Positions 1 through 16,896 are shown, counted from the stretch's first letter. The stretch is DNA of 64,000 nucleotides from Prototheca cutis (GCA_002897115.2 BCIH01000007.1:894227-958226), one strand, 5' to 3'. The notes: generated by a model not told the origin, from the sequence alone. Program-made: numbers and translations.

Positions 1-5129
<5,129 letters not shown>

Positions 5130-8084
5130 GCCGCCGCTCGAATCAGAGGCCATTTCAGCGACAGTTTTGTTGACCTTGTTGGGCAGTCGACGGTTTTATC
5201 TTTGTACCGATGTCAAGAATGCCTGGCATTGAACTGCCAGTCGCGGCAATTCTCCTGGGAACGTGTTTCCCCCATACTACCCCGCAGCAGCAGCAGCTGC
5301 TGTTGCTGCTGCCATTTTCCCCCCAGCGCACTTGGTCCCCGGTCGGGTCCCTGTGCCAGCATGCCTGACCGAGGATCAGACACACGTTCCTTTGCACTAC
5401 ACAACGATCTGCTGCAGCGTGCACATCTGACACACACTCCTGACAATAAACACTGACCAGGCGACGAGCCCTCTCAGGGCAGGCAGGTGCTCATCACTCA
5501 CGCAGGACGTAAATATATCTGTGTTTTCTTGCTTTCTACCTATCACCCCCACCGATTACCCGTTTGACGTGCATGATAACCATCTGTATTACAGTGTGTG
5601 ACAAAAAATGGCACCGGTGGCCAGGCAGTGTAATGCACTGCTGGAGGGGGAATTGGCGTCACACGACGCGGGGGCACTGTGGCATACTTGCCCCTTATTT
5701 GTGCGCGACAGAGCAGGGCAGTGGACGCTGCAGTCTGAAGGGACAACCCTTCAACCACGCCGGCACATTGGCTGGGCTTGGGGCAAGGTGCCAGCAGCCA
5801 CCGTCTTGGCCTTGCCACCGGGGCAAGGGAAGACCAATGGGCAGCTGCCCACCAGTACAATGGGATGGTCAATGCACGCATGGATGCAAATGCACAAACA
5901 CTCACACACAGGGGCACATGGAATGGGTACCGTAGTGGATGGCACGGGGGCCCGGCATGGGGAGTAGGGATCGGGGTGTCAGGGTCTTGTTCAGGCAACG
6001 GCAGTTGAATGAAAATAAAAGGATCCTCACACGGCGTCATGGTGCGTATGGGTATGGGGAAATGATTCATGGATTCATGGTCGACAATCGGGTCGGTTGC
6101 ATATTCCATGCAGTGACGACGCAGTTTGGCACCAGGCATGCGCTTCATGGGCGCGCATGGCACAGAAATGGATGGTGGTCTCGGGGCCAGAGGGCAATCA
6201 TTCAATCCCGCCCTCCTTGGGCCCCATAAAAATAAAAATGGCACGCTCCCTCTCCATGGTGAGATCCCACGGCCTGGACACAGGGAGCACAAACAACGTT
6301 GGTCCTGCTAGTGGCAATAGCCACGAAACACACATGCAGCCTCCGTCCGGAGCACGCCTGGGCCTTTGAAGGGCGCATCGTGCAACTCTGGAGCCCTGGA
6401 AAGTTCTGTTGAAAAGCAAAGCATGGGTGTGGTGTCGCTGCGATGGGCGCCCACCACGTGGCTTGTTTTGTTCGGGCAGATGAGAGGTTTTGACGGGGTG
6501 ACGGTTGTCCTGGTCAGGTGAATGGATAGGGAGGGCAGCCAGCTGGCCTTTCCCCACGGGTCATCGGTCGAGCGGCATGGCATCACGTTTCTCCGGTATC
6601 ATGGGTTTTGCGCTGCCGCACGTGGGCTCTCCAGCACGATGTGTGCCCGGGTCTCCCGGCTCTCACGCCGCGACAACTGGCGTGGGGCGGCCCCGGGGGG
6701 CGCACCTCGCCCCTCGCACCGTGGGACTGTCAAACCCCAGTTCCGCACGGGCAGGCTGGCGTGCCTTGCGGGACTTGCGGGCCAGGACGGGGGTGCCGGG
6801 GGCAGCGGGGCTCCTGGCAGCCCCACCAGGGCTGCCGCAGCAGTCGGATGCAGTGGCGCCAGCGGCGGTAATACTCGTCGCGGATTTGAGCGGCGGGGAC
6901 GCTGAGGCCGCACCTAGCGCCGTGGGTGAGGCACCGGCCTTGGGTGTGCTGACGTCCTCGTCTTCTCTGGCCGGCACAGATAGCATAGAAGCCGTGCAGG
7001 GGCCCAGGGTCCGGGCAGCCAGCAAGTCGGCGGGGTGTGCCATGGGCCCCGGGGCACCGATGCTCGACCCGTCGACGCCCCAGCTGGCTCTCCACTGCAT
7101 CATGGCCTCGCTCTCGACCGGGTTCAGTCTCCCAGGGAACTGCATGGTCAATGTTAGGGCTCTGATGGGGGCCGGCTGGTGCTCCTGGGAGGCGGCCGTC
7201 GACTGGGCAGACCACAGTCCCAGGCCAGAATCTGAGACGGGGTGGGCACTAGAGCCCGAGGCGCAGGAACTCAGCATGATTGTGGGTCTTAGGATCTCCA
7301 GCCGGTGCGCAGGCGATGGAGGGGTTTCGTCAACGATAGAAGGGCGGTTGTCTTTCCTGCAGATCAGCGGCCGGTTTGGGCCGATGAATTCCTGGAACTG
7401 ATCCAACCCGGTGCGCGGCCTGGGCGCGACAGCAGCGCTCGGTACACCAAATCATAACTGATAAACCATACGATTTTGCCGGATCAGCGCGCGTTGGGCA
7501 ATGCCGCGGCATTGCCCAGCTGTTGGACCTGCCGGAAGACCCGGAAGACCCGTCCCACCGTCCAAGCGCTCACAGCCAAACGGCTGTAGCCCACACACAA
7601 CCAGCGCCGTCCACCCACCAATTTACTCGTACAGGTCGGTGGGGCAAGCTATGCCAAGTCGATGTCAAAGAGAGCTGGTGGGCATTGCCGCACTGCAGGT
7701 GTCCAGGCACGGGTCTTAGGTTCTACTGCGCTACAGTCTCGGGTTACTCCCGGCACTCCGGGAAACAGGCACGATGTGTCGCAGAGGCTATCTAAGGACG
7801 GCACAGCTGTGTCGCACGCCCGCGCTGGCCATGGATCAAGAATCCACGGTTTTGCCGCGCATCCCAAACAAACGTGTGATGAGAATGGGATGCACGTGAT
7901 CCACGTGGCCTCACGCCCAGCACGCGGGCAGCAAGCCTGCGCGCTGCGTCCGGCAGCAGGACTTGCAGCCACATAACGCAGGTTGTGCACTCACAGCAAT
8001 TCCATAACGCACATTTCGTGGCCCTCTGATATTATATTTATTTCCTTTTCCCAGGAAATTCCTGCTGTAAGCCACATCATCAAC
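5130..8084. other. Intergenic stretch with one weak ORF, no gene supported
   Basis: About 3 kb between HELQ and the peroxiredoxin gene. It holds a CAG/CTG-rich patch near 5287-5315. An open frame on the minus strand (6663-7406, 247 codons, Ser/Ala/Pro rich, starting MDQFQEFIGPNRP) has no domain I recognise. A GC-rich stretch is open in several frames there, so the ORF could be chance or one exon of an unknown disordered protein. Confidence 0.4.
6663..7406 (-). CDS. Possible hypothetical protein ORF
   Basis: Open frame of 247 codons, low complexity, rich in Ser, Ala and Pro, with a short polar start (MDQFQEFIGPNRPLICRKDN). I see no domain, signal peptide or membrane segment. Overlapping frames on both strands are also long because of the GC content, so frame length is weak evidence. 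It ends without obvious splice partners. Treat it as a candidate only. Confidence 0.25.
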   Translation of the reverse strand: MDQFQEFIGPNRPLICRKDNRPSIVDETPPSPAHRLEILRPTIMLSSCASGSSAHPVSDSGLGLWSAQSTAASQEHQPAPIRALTLTMQFPGRLNPVESEAMMQWRASWGVDGSSIGAPGPMAHPADLLAARTLGPCTASMLSVPAREDEDVSTPKAGASPTALGAASASPPLKSATSITAAGATASDCCGSPGGAARSPAAPGTPVLARKSRKARQPARAELGFDSPTVRGARCAPRGRPTPVVAA

Positions 8085-9280
8085 ATGGTTGCCAAGGTCG
8101 GAAAGCCAGGTGAGGAACGTGCCAGGGCGTTTGCTGTGCGGCATGGGGATGCAGTCTTACAGCTGCTGTGCTCATTATTTTTGAAAGCGGCACATTTGTG
8201 GGGTTTTGGATCGGCGTACAGCATGTTATGTGCGAGTGCCGGACTCATGTGATCCCTGTGCCATTGCCTTGCACACAGCTCCCCTCTTCAAGGGCACGGC
8301 CGTGGTTGACGGCGATTTCAAGACCGTCAGCCTTGATGACTACAAGGGGAAGTAAGTTTGAGGGCGTTGAAGCGGCAACTGTCTGGATGGATGGTGTGGG
8401 GCCAGGGTTCCTGCAATCGCCCGGAGATCGCGTAATAATGGGTTTGGATGGGGCTCGGCCACTTCGATGCCTCCAGAATCTCGGGGAGCTGGGTCGTCAG
8501 CGACGTGGAACCCTAGCCTGCACCAGCAACCCCCTTGACATTGCAGCAGTTTTCCTGCTGCGTTGATACTATAGAAGGCCTGATGTTGATCTGGAAAACC
8601 AAATGCCACTGGTTACACAGCCTGCTGAGCTCCTGTGCCCATGGCCGCCTCCACCATCCCGATGCTCCAGGTACCTGGTCCTGTTCTTCTACCCCATGGA
8701 CTGGACTTTTGTCTGCCCCACCGAGATCATCGCCTTCTCCGAGCGCGTGCAGGAGTTCCGTGACCTCGGCGTCGAGGTGAGCGAGCAGTGGTTTCGTCTG
8801 TTCGTTGTGGCATCGTGAAAGTTCAGAATCAGTCGAGCACAGCTCACCTCGCTCATAAGATACACATGCCTTTCGCACCCCTCGCAGGTTGTGGGAGCGA
8901 GCGTGGACTCCCCCTTCTCGCACCTGCAGTGGATCAACACCCCCCGGAACAAGGGTGGTCTGGGCGGCCTGTCCTACCCGCTGTTGGCCGACTTGACCAA
9001 GTCTGTCGCCGCCGACTACGGTGTGCTGATCGAGGACGGCGAGAACGCGGGCGTCGCGCTGCGCGGCCTTTTCATCATCGCGCCCGACGGCACCCTGCGC
9101 CAGTCGACGGTGAACGACCTGCCCGTGGGCCGGTCCGTTGACGAGACCCTGCGCCTGGTCAAGGCCTTCCAGTTCACGGACGTGCACGGCGAGGTGTGCC
9201 CGGCCAACTGGAAGGAGGGTGCCGACACCATCAAGCCCAGCCCCAAGGAGAGCCTGGAGTACTTTTCCAAGCAGGCCTGA
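8085..9280 (+). CDS. Typical 2-Cys peroxiredoxin, cytosolic type
   Basis: Thiol peroxidase that reduces H2O2 and alkyl hydroperoxides using thioredoxin. Exons 8085-8109, 8279-8351, 8671-8776 and 8888-9280 join in frame to 198 residues, the usual length of the mature family. The start [14 protein letters not shown] is used because it gives the canonical N-terminus directly. The peroxidatic cysteine sits in [10 protein letters not shown] (about residue 50) and the resolving cysteine in HGEVCPANW near the C-terminus. [10 protein letters not shown] is the family loop tied to overoxidation sensitivity, and the C-terminal helix has the YF motif (EYFSKQA). There is no transit peptide, unlike plastid BAS1 proteins, so a cytosolic animal-like Prx is the best call. 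An upstream targeting exon cannot be fully excluded. Confidence 0.95.
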
Positions 9281-10344
9281 AGTGGATGGCTGACCGGTGG
9301 GTTGAGACGATGGCATCGAGGTCTTAGGGTCGTGTGGCGTGATGCAAGTGCGCGTCCATTGATACGCCTTGTTGCTCTCCTGCCCGGACCAGCCCCTCTC
9401 CTCTCTCACCACAAGCCCTTAGGCAATCCCTTATTCTTATTCATGTCGCAAGCGTGGGGTGCACTGTGCCCAGCACGTTGTTCTGCGCTGCCTTTGATTG
9501 TGCATGTGTGTGAACGAACGAGTCAGGAACAATCGAGTGGGAGGGGGGGGGGGGNNNNNNNNNNNNNNNNNNNNNNNNNNNNNNNNNNNNNNNNNNNNNN
9601 NNNNNNNNNNNNNNNNNNNNNNNNNNNNNNNNNNNNNNNNNNNNNNNNNNNNNNNNNNNNNNNNNNNNNNNNNNNNNNNNNNNNNNNNNNNNNNNNNNNN
9701 NNNNNNNNNNNNNNNNNNNNNNNNNNNNNNNNNNNNNNNNNNNNNNNNNNNNNNNNNNNNNNNNNNNNNNNNNNNNNNNNNNNNNNNNNNNNNNNNNNNN
9801 NNNNNNNNNNNNNNNNNNNNNNNNNNNNNNNNNNNNNNNNNNNNNNNNNNNNNNNNNNNNNNNNNNNNNNNNNNNNNNNNNNNNNNNNNNNNNNNNNNNN
9901 NNNNNNNNNNNNNNNNNNNNNNNNNNNNNNNNNNNNNNNNNNNNNNNNNNNNNNNNNNNNNNNNNNNNNNNNNNNNNNNNNNNNNNNNNNNNNNNNNNNN
10001 NNNNNNNNNNNNNNNNNNNNNNNNNNNNNNNNNNNNNNNNNNNNNNNNNNNNNNNNNNNNNNNNNNNNNNNNNNNNNNNNNNNNNNNNNNNNNNNNNNNN
10101 NNNNNNNNNNNNNNNNNNNNNNNNNNNNNNNNNNNNNNNNNNNNNNNNNNNNNNNNNNNNNNNNNNNNNNNNNNNNNNNNNNNNNNNNNNNNNNNNNNNN
10201 NNNNNNNNNNNNNNNNNNNNNNNNNNNNNNNNNNNNNNNNNNNNNNNNNNNNNNNNNNNNNNNNNNNNNNNNNNNNNNNNNNNNNNNNNNNNNNNNNNNN
10301 NNNNNNNNNNNNNNNNNNNNNNNNNNNNNNNNNNNNNNNNNNNN
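9281..10344. other. Intergenic sequence and assembly gap
   Basis: 9281-9540 is the peroxiredoxin 3' flank. A G-run at 9542-9554 borders a run of N from 9555 to 10344 (790 positions). Nothing can be read in the gap. Repeat copy A starts exactly at its right edge, so the gap probably hides the rest of that element. Confidence 0.9.
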
Positions 10345-11445
10345 CCAGCACCAGCCACCACAGCTCCTCAGCCCGCCGATGACGCCCAGCACGTGGACGA
10401 CTGGCCCAATTCGAGCCAGGAGGCGGACTGCAGCCGGCAGCGCCGGCCCAATCCCCGCTACACCGAGCAGGATTCATCACGAGACGTCCACGGTGCAGGA
10501 TCCCAACAGGCTGCTGTGGACAGCCAGCTGGTCTTGCTGATCCCGAGCGGGGAACCCCAAGTGGGGGCGATGCTCGACCTTCAACCCTGGCCCCTCACCA
10601 CCCCTGAAAGACTTTGTCCTCAACTGCATCGTGCAGCGCCACATGCTGAAGCACCCAGGCACACCGAAGGATGACCTTCTTCGATTCACTCACAAAGTGC
10701 TGAGCACCCGCTCCCCGGAATCCGTCGACAAGTGGGCGGCAGAGCTGGAGGAAGAAGGGCTCTGGGTTGAAATGGCCCTCAACTCAGGCTCTGGATCCAA
10801 GAAGCGGAAGATCAGGTGGCAGACAGAACCGCAGCTGCCAAAAGTGCAAGCGGAGGACCACAGCGAGGCCAGATGCAGCTGCAGAGGCCCAGAAAATGGC
10901 GGCCATGACATTGCCTGTTGCTGAACTTGAATCTGATCCCTAGATAGATTGACCTGCCTTTGTCTGCACAGTACTCCCCTTGATTCGACAAAACAATGGG
11001 CAATTGAATGATGATGTGGAGGTGCAAGACGAGATTTTCTTCTGAAATCAGCCCACACAGCACCTGCTCTGGGGCCCAAACAGTGCATGAGCCAGGTCCT
11101 TGCCAATCCCGATCGCGCTTGCTGGCGGCGCGTTCGAAGAATGCCAAGGGCCGCCAAGCGAGAAACCGACATAATCGCAACTCCCATCTGCACCCTCAAT
11201 CCTTTCATCATCTCGATTTCTGGAGTTAACAGGCGTCGCAAGAGCCTGCACGCGCGGTTTGGTGGCCCCGTCCCCCGCGGCTGCGCAGCCCCCGAACGTC
11301 GAAGGGTGATTGCCCACGAACGCGCTCCGTACTAGCCCCACCCTGTTCTGAGACTAGACTTTTGGTGCGGAATAAACATCATCGTGCAGTCGCACAAGAG
11401 GGCTACCGCACGGGAGGGCCTGAAAGGGATTATTGGGGAACATGC
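10345..11445 (+). mobile_element. Dispersed repeat, copy A, with KKRK ORF
   Basis: About 1.1 kb that recurs, inverted and clearly diverged by scattered substitutions and indels, as copy C (45820-46927) and in part as copy B (31620-31945). Shared blocks include GGCTCTGGATCCAAGAAGCGG, the stretch around 10945-11020, and the end block around 11340-11390 that contains GTGCGGAATAAACATCATCG. Copy A keeps an open frame (about 10602-10922) while copy C is broken. No terminal inverted repeats or target duplications can be judged because the left end falls in the N gap. The class of element is not recognised. Confidence 0.75.
10602..10922 (+). CDS. Unknown repeat-borne ORF, 5' end uncertain
   Basis: Open frame of about 106 codons inside repeat copy A, ending in TGA at 10922. 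It reads DFVLNCIVQRHMLKHPGTPK, then an acidic helix (DKWAAELEEEGLWVEM) and a basic SGSKKRKIR that looks like a nuclear localisation signal. Copy D carries a diverged form of the first part (MVHR, one ambiguous base, then MLKHPHAPKNDL), and copy C shows it with frameshifts and a stop. Amino-acid-level similarity between copies A and D suggests it was once coding. The frame is closed just upstream, so an intron or the gap must hold the start. No known family comes to mind. Confidence 0.45.
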
Positions 11446-11716
11446 CATTCACTGTTCACTGTCGTCATCACTGTCCCTGTGAGGACGGGCAATAAAAAAC
11501 GGGATGGCCCGGGAGGAAGTCCTACGCGACGAAGGCTCACGCGCAACCAAGTTCCCATACATTGCGTGCAGCACGCAACATATGGCCAACATCACAGTAT
11601 CACAAGCGTATCTCGATATTTTTGATTGCTCAGTAATCTCTCCCCACACCGTTTTTCTCGTCGAGACTTCAACTCTCCGTGGGGCAGCGGCGCCCAGCCG
11701 GCCGGAAGAAGTCGCC

Positions 11717-13428
11717 ATGGCGGACGTTGAGGGGATCCTGCAAAAGCTGAAGGAGCTCAACATCAGCTACGATAAACATGAGCATGATGCAGTGATGACG
11801 TGCGAGGCGCAGGTGCGGGCCAGGACTGGGTGTGCCGGCAGGCAGGTGGAGGGCAGGACGGTTGCTAGGTACACTGTTGTTCGTGATCAGGCCTGCATCG
11901 CAGCTGCAAACATGCACCCCTCCCCCCTGCACACCCGTACTTGCAGGCCAGTGCGCTGTCGTCGGTCGATGGCGCCGTGACAAAAAACTTGCTGCTCAAG
12001 GTCGGTGGTGGGCAAGGCACACGGACGACTGCATGTGCTGAAGTGCAGCCTGACAAGTGGGGATCTTCATCGATCCAAGTATGGATGATACACATGCGTC
12101 AGAGCTGAAGAAGACGGTTTGCTGTAGCGTGTTCATCTGAAATGCCATGCACTCTGCGCTCTGCCCCATGCAGGACAAGAAGGGGCGCCTGTTGCTGGTC
12201 ACTGCGCTTTCGACGACCTCGGTCAGCCTCAACCGTGAGTGACTGGGGATTGGCTAAGAGAGAATCGCAGGCCATGCATGTGAATGATACATGGGGTGAT
12301 GCTGTTCGTGGCAGTGTCGAGTCGTCCTGGTTCGTGTCCTGGTGTGCAGGAAGTCGCCGCCCCCAACCCCAAGTTGCAGCAGTGGCTGCGCTATGAACCC
12401 CCGCAAACAACAAATAAACAAGGAAACAAAAAACTATTTGTCCTGCAGTGCTGTCGCACCGCTGTGGCACGGGCAAGGGCGGTCTGCGGTTTGCTTCTCC
12501 AGAGGATGTTCGGGAGTACCTGGGTGTGGAGCCCGGGTCGCTGACGCCGCTGGCGCTGGCCTTTCCCAAGGCCGAGGGCGTGGCTTTCCTGATGGACCGC
12601 CACATCAGCTCCGCGGGCCGCGTGTTTGTGCACCCGCTGGTCAACACCGCCTCTCTGAGCATGACGCCGGCAGATCTGGACCGATTCCTCAAGTGCGTGA
12701 TGTGGTGTGATGGGAAGAGACAAAGCTTGACTGCTGCTGTGGGTGGGAAGCAGGAACAGGTGTGCAGTCAACCTGCTCACCCTGCATTCCAGAGACCCCA
12801 TCGGTTGTCGTCGTGCTGGGACCCAATTCAACACCGAGTACCCCCAGCTGCCCGATGCCCAACCCACTCCTGCGACACGACAACCCCCACAGGACGCTGG
12901 GCCGGCAGATTCAATACGCAGACCTCACAGCCGAGCCTGTGATTGACCGGCTCAACCCGCCAGACCTGAAAAAGGTGATCGACGCGGCCAAGCCCATCCC
13001 AAAGCGCGAGGGCGAAGGACCCGCCGCACAGCCGGCTGTGGCAGCCACAAAGGCGGAAAGGAAACCCGCTGCGCAGGTCAAGTCCCCAACCGCTGCGCCG
13101 GCCCTCCCAGACATCCTCAATGTCCTGGACTTGGCAAAGGCTCTCGCAGCAGAGGTACGGTGCCGGGTGCCGGTGCCGGCACTGAGCTTGGAAGAATGGC
13201 AGGTTCATCAATCTGTGTGGCTGGCATGCCCTTCTGCGCGCTGAGCACCACCACCACCATACCACTACTTTGAAACACAATACGCAGGCGCAAGCGTCAA
13301 AGCCCGAGGAGTTTGAGGCAAGTCTGCAAATCACGCTGAATGCGTTGCGGAATGCGGCTTATACGCAGGGATTCCAGGCCGCCAAAATTGCAACCGCCGT
13401 GGCCATGGCCGGAACACGGTGCCCCTGA
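11717..13428 (+). CDS. YbaK/ProX-domain aminoacyl-tRNA deacylase
   Basis: Probable trans-editing enzyme that hydrolyses mischarged tRNA (family of YbaK, ProX and PRORSD1). Six exons, 11717-11812, 11947-12000, 12174-12234, 12449-12692, 12893-13154 and 13288-13428, join in phase to 285 residues. The N-terminal 160 residues show the fold's marks: NISYDKHEHDAVMT, DKKGRLLLVTAL, GKGGLRFASPEDV, then PGSLTPLALA and the late GRVFVHPLVNTASLSMTPAD. The extra C-terminal third is Ala/Lys/Pro rich, followed by a helical segment (FEASLQITLNALRNAAYTQG), and is not part of the standard domain. No synthetase domain is attached, so it would act free in the cytosol. Exact tRNA specificity cannot be read from the sequence. 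Confidence 0.85.
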
Positions 13429-13546
13429 GCTCGTCTGCTGTTGTCGCTGTAAGAACCGTTTCAATGCTTTTAGGAAGAGCAGGGCTTGCTTCGTATTCTT
13501 TACAAAACACACGAGTGTGTGCATCGCGCTCCCAAGGACACATGAC

Positions 13547-13870
13547 TTACACCAGTCCGGGCCAGATCCAGCAGAATGACTTGCTGGCGATGGACCACGG
13601 TGCGAATTTGAAGGGCAGCATGACGAGAACCGACAACCCTAGGGGGCTGCACCACCACCGCCAGTACAGGCACCATGCGATGTACAGCGGCCCTGCGACA
13701 CACAGGAGAAAGCTGATGGGGCAGACTGCTTGCCAGAGCACCGCCAGTAGGAACACTGCATCCAACGTGGGCGGCAAGGCAAGGTTGTTGTTCCATGCAT
13801 GGTAAAGCATGCAAGCTCGGCACTGCTGTTTCACTACTGACAATGGCAATGCCTGTCTGATCTGATGCAT
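13547..13870 (-). CDS. Possible membrane protein exon
   Basis: Minus-strand open frame with two strong hydrophobic segments (DAVFLLAVLWQAVCPISFLL and PLGLSVLVMLPF) and aromatic-rich ends (WCLYWRWWC). It ends at a good donor (GGTGTAAGT in minus-strand reading), so it could be one exon, but any downstream exon would run into the deacylase 3' end. The style resembles the membrane-anchor part of acyltransferases, but no catalytic motif is present. It may be a gene fragment. Confidence 0.3.
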   Translation of the reverse strand: MHQIRQALPLSVVKQQCRACMLYHAWNNNLALPPTLDAVFLLAVLWQAVCPISFLLCVAGPLYIAWCLYWRWWCSPLGLSVLVMLPFKFAPWSIASKSFCWIWPGLV

Positions 13871-13880
13871 TCCCTATGCC

Positions 13881-13882
<2 letters not shown>

Positions 13883-13929
<47 letters not shown>
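13883..13929. repeat. Poly-C run
   Basis: Forty-seven consecutive C bases; such runs often vary in length or are mis-sized in assemblies. Confidence 0.9.
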
Positions 13930-13932
<3 letters not shown>

Positions 13933-14218
13933 CCGGGCCCCCCCCAAAAAGGGTAATAAAGATGATAATAAACGGATAAAAAAATCGCTGCCCAAAACTT
14001 GCCCAGTGTCCAAGTGCTGTCGCTGCTGCAAATATTGGCAAGCCAAAACCAAAGAAGAAACCAGCACGTCATCGACAAACGCGACGTACCGAAAAAAAAT
14101 GCTGGCTTATCCTCCCACCAGTCCGCTTCAGGTACGTGTCTGGCTTCCCAACGAAACGTCCGGCTCATGTCCGCATCGGCAAACTGGTAATAACTGCAGT
14201 TTTTTTTGGTTGTTTTGG

Positions 14219-14285
14219 GGTGGTGTGCGTGCGTGTGCGCGTGTGTGTGTGCGTGTGCGTGTGCGTGTGTGTGTGCGCGCGCGCA
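14219..14285. repeat. GT/GC-rich microsatellite
   Basis: Imperfect (TG)n mixed with CG steps, alternating purine-pyrimidine throughout, a sequence type able to form Z-DNA. Confidence 0.85.
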
Positions 14286-14482
14286 GCGCGCTCTCGTTCT
14301 GTGATAATGGCAATGCAAATTGCGCAAGCCGTCTCCAAACAAACGGCAGTGAAGCCCGGGTGGTGGGCGTTCACAGCAAGCCTCATACTATGACGCATGC
14401 CACGTACACAGTACGGAGACATTCAGGGCGTTTGAAATTCCCTCCCAATCATCAAAAAACACATGTCCCAGCCAGCACACAA

Positions 14483-15055
14483 TCAAACGCACTCTTTCAT
14501 CAACTTGCGGCCGTACAAGTCGGCTTTCCGGATGTAGGGCGTTGCTGCCTCGGTCAGGCGGACGAGTAGTGCAGCAAGTTCTGTCTGCCTGCACGACGGT
14601 GGGTTGACGGTGCTGCACATAAGTTTACCTTTATCATACTTGGGAGAAAACACTCCCTTGGGACATGCAGTTCGCGCGGCCTCATCCGCTGCCGCGCCGG
14701 GCCCTCGCCAAACCCAGTCCAGACTCCCCCGCCGCCAACTCCTCCCTGCAGGCACCACCTCCTCTCATCCTTACCCCAAGTAGCGTGCCAGAGCTTGCTG
14801 TCGCTCCTCAAACCTCCCCCGTATCATCTTCAAGTTCTCCTGCAACGTCAGTTTCCTGCCGGTCGCTGCACAAACTGCCAGCCGATCAGCAGGGCCATTC
14901 ATCTGGCGCCTGTGGACCAGCTGGCGCCTGGGAACAGGCCCACCGGATGAAAATGGGCGGGGTTGCAGCCTTTGTATGTGAAGAGCTCCTCCTGCCGGCT
15001 GCAGCAGGCCGTTAGCAGAGGGCCCAGGCCCTGGTGCTTGCAAGAGCGGATACAT
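14483..15055 (-). CDS. Small conserved-looking hypothetical protein
   Basis: Two exons on the minus strand (15055-14775 and 14588-14483) join in phase through a consensus donor (GGGTAAGG) and a GTGCAG acceptor to 128 residues. The first third is Pro/Gly rich (MYPLLQAPGPGPSANGLLQ) and may be a targeting region. The rest is charged and helical: GRKLTLQENLKMIRGRFEER, then LTEAATPYIRKADLYGRKLM. I do not recognise the family. The coding style of the second half and the clean splice support a real gene. It is divergent from ALB3, with 321 bases between the starts. Confidence 0.55.
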
Positions 15056-15376
15056 GGCGTTGGCGTCCCGACGCTCACGGCTTGCCAATGGCAACGCTCC
15101 AAGTTATTTAGAGCTGCAATTCATCCGTGCACATGTTCTTCCATGTGTTCTTTCTCTGCACTGGGGAATGTGCGAGGCGTTTATGGACTGTCGAGCGGGT
15201 ACATCAAAATGCATTGGGGAAATAATCAGTGCTGGGCGTGCCACATTCCGGCCCAAGCCCTTTTCTCTCCAAGTCTGATCATCTGAGGCTTCAAAGGTCG
15301 TTGCTCTATCCATCTCGTGCGGTCAACGTGCACTGTTTTTGGGATGCATTACGTGCAACAGAGCCATCGGCCTGCC
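15056..15376. promoter_or_regulatory. Shared divergent promoter region
   Basis: 321 bases between the start codons of the small minus-strand gene and ALB3. By position it must hold both promoters; I see no clear TATA box. Confidence 0.4.
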
Positions 15377-16859
15377 ATGGCACTTGCGCCTGCAGTGACC
15401 GGGGGCCTCACCCGATCCAGGTGCGTGGGGTCCATGGGGCCCGTCTGGGTGCTGCGCACTCCATGCTCCATGCTGGAAATTGCCTGGAGGTGACACGGCA
15501 CGTTCATCACAATGTGTGCAGGATATGCCGCCCATTCACGGCTGATGCGAGCTGCCGCAAGCGCGGCTGGGCCATCACTGTCCATGCTGGTGTGTGTGTG
15601 TGTGTGTTTTGGGGGGGTGGTCTTGGAGATGATGCCCGCCAGGAGGGCTTTGGGCTGACGCTGCCTGATGACCCATGACGAAGCCCTGCCTCTCTGTGCC
15701 AGGGCGCCCCAAGTGGATCCCTGGGGAACTGGGTACCAGGACGCAGGACCTCATGAAGAGGGCCCTCGGGCTCGGCGGCGCCCAGTCGCCAAAGCCTGCG
15801 ACAAGGTTAGCTACTTTGGTGTAGACCCAAGCACGGCGCGAATCGTACCCAGCCCAGTCCATCCGCGCGTGTTTGCAAACGTATGTTCTCGCTACCAGGG
15901 AAGGCTCCATGAAAAGAACGATAATCCACTTCCAAATCGTTCCTCGGCGCAGGCGAGAGCCCGAGCAGCCCGGACTACTGGCGGAGCTGTCGTCTCACTT
16001 GGTAACCGCGGCTTTCTTCTTGGGCGCGGCGGGCGCCGGCGCCGCACTGGCAGACGTGGTAGCGCCGGCCGGGGGCGCGTCGTCACCGGTGGCGACGCCA
16101 GATGATCAGCTGCGGGTGGCTGCCGCGGCGGCCGCCAAGCGTACGGGGTTCCTGGGCATGTTCACCGGCGCATTTGAATCCTTCTTGGGCACTCTGGACC
16201 ATAGCCTGTCGGCCGCACACGTGCCATATTCGTACGGGTTTTCCATCATCCTGCTCACGGTCCTGGTCAAAACGATGACGTGGCCTCTGACCAAGCGCCA
16301 GGCGACGGCCGCACTGGGTGTGCAGGCCATTCAGCCGGAGCTCAGGCAGCTCCAGCACCGGTACCGCCACGACCCGGCCACGCTCCGGGCCGAGTCGGCG
16401 CGACTGTACCATTCAGCCGGGGTCAACCCTCTGGCAAGCCTGGTTCCGGTGCTCATCACGATCCCCGTGTTTATCGGCCTCTACAGGTATCCAGGCTTTA
16501 TGTGTGCATGCAGTACATGCAATTGGCCTGTAGCGCTGTGCACATGTATCTATGTGTCTCTGCATTTCAGTTGTTTGCGACGCCACATCAACGAGCACCC
16601 GTCCGCCATCCCACAAACACAAAGGGCGCTGAGCAACGCGGCCGATGAGGGCCTGCTGAGCGAGGGGTTTTTCTGGATACCCTCCCTGGCAGGACCAACG
16701 CATGGCCAGGTGGATTTGGGTTTCTATGCAATGGCCGCAGTGACAATGCGTATTTTGGGGGCCAATGCCTGATCCTGCACGGGAGTACGGCTGTTTGTCC
16801 CTCCGAAGTTGCCCCCTGTCCATCAAGGCAGCCGATAGCACATAACCCCACACACCCTG

Positions 16860-16896
<37 letters not shown>

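Larger units (their letters stand above)
13429..14482. other. Intergenic region with poly-C, GT-rich repeat and a hydrophobic ORF
   Basis: Between the deacylase and the small minus-strand gene. A C-run (13883-13929) and a GT/GC-rich tract (about 14219-14285) dominate. On the minus strand two open stretches occur: one hydrophobic (13547-13870), and one at about 14080-14190 that reads FADADMSRTFRWEARHVPEA and is flanked by plausible splice signals. Confidence 0.6.

Noticed and set aside
9302..10540. Long ORFs running through 9302-10540 on both strands
   Set aside because: They are open only because the N gap contains no stops.
14665..15015. Plus-strand ORF starting MQFARPHPLPRRALAKPSP as an ALB3 transit peptide
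   Set aside because: A better ALB3 start with phase-matched exons exists at 15377, and the opposite strand here carries a spliced small gene.
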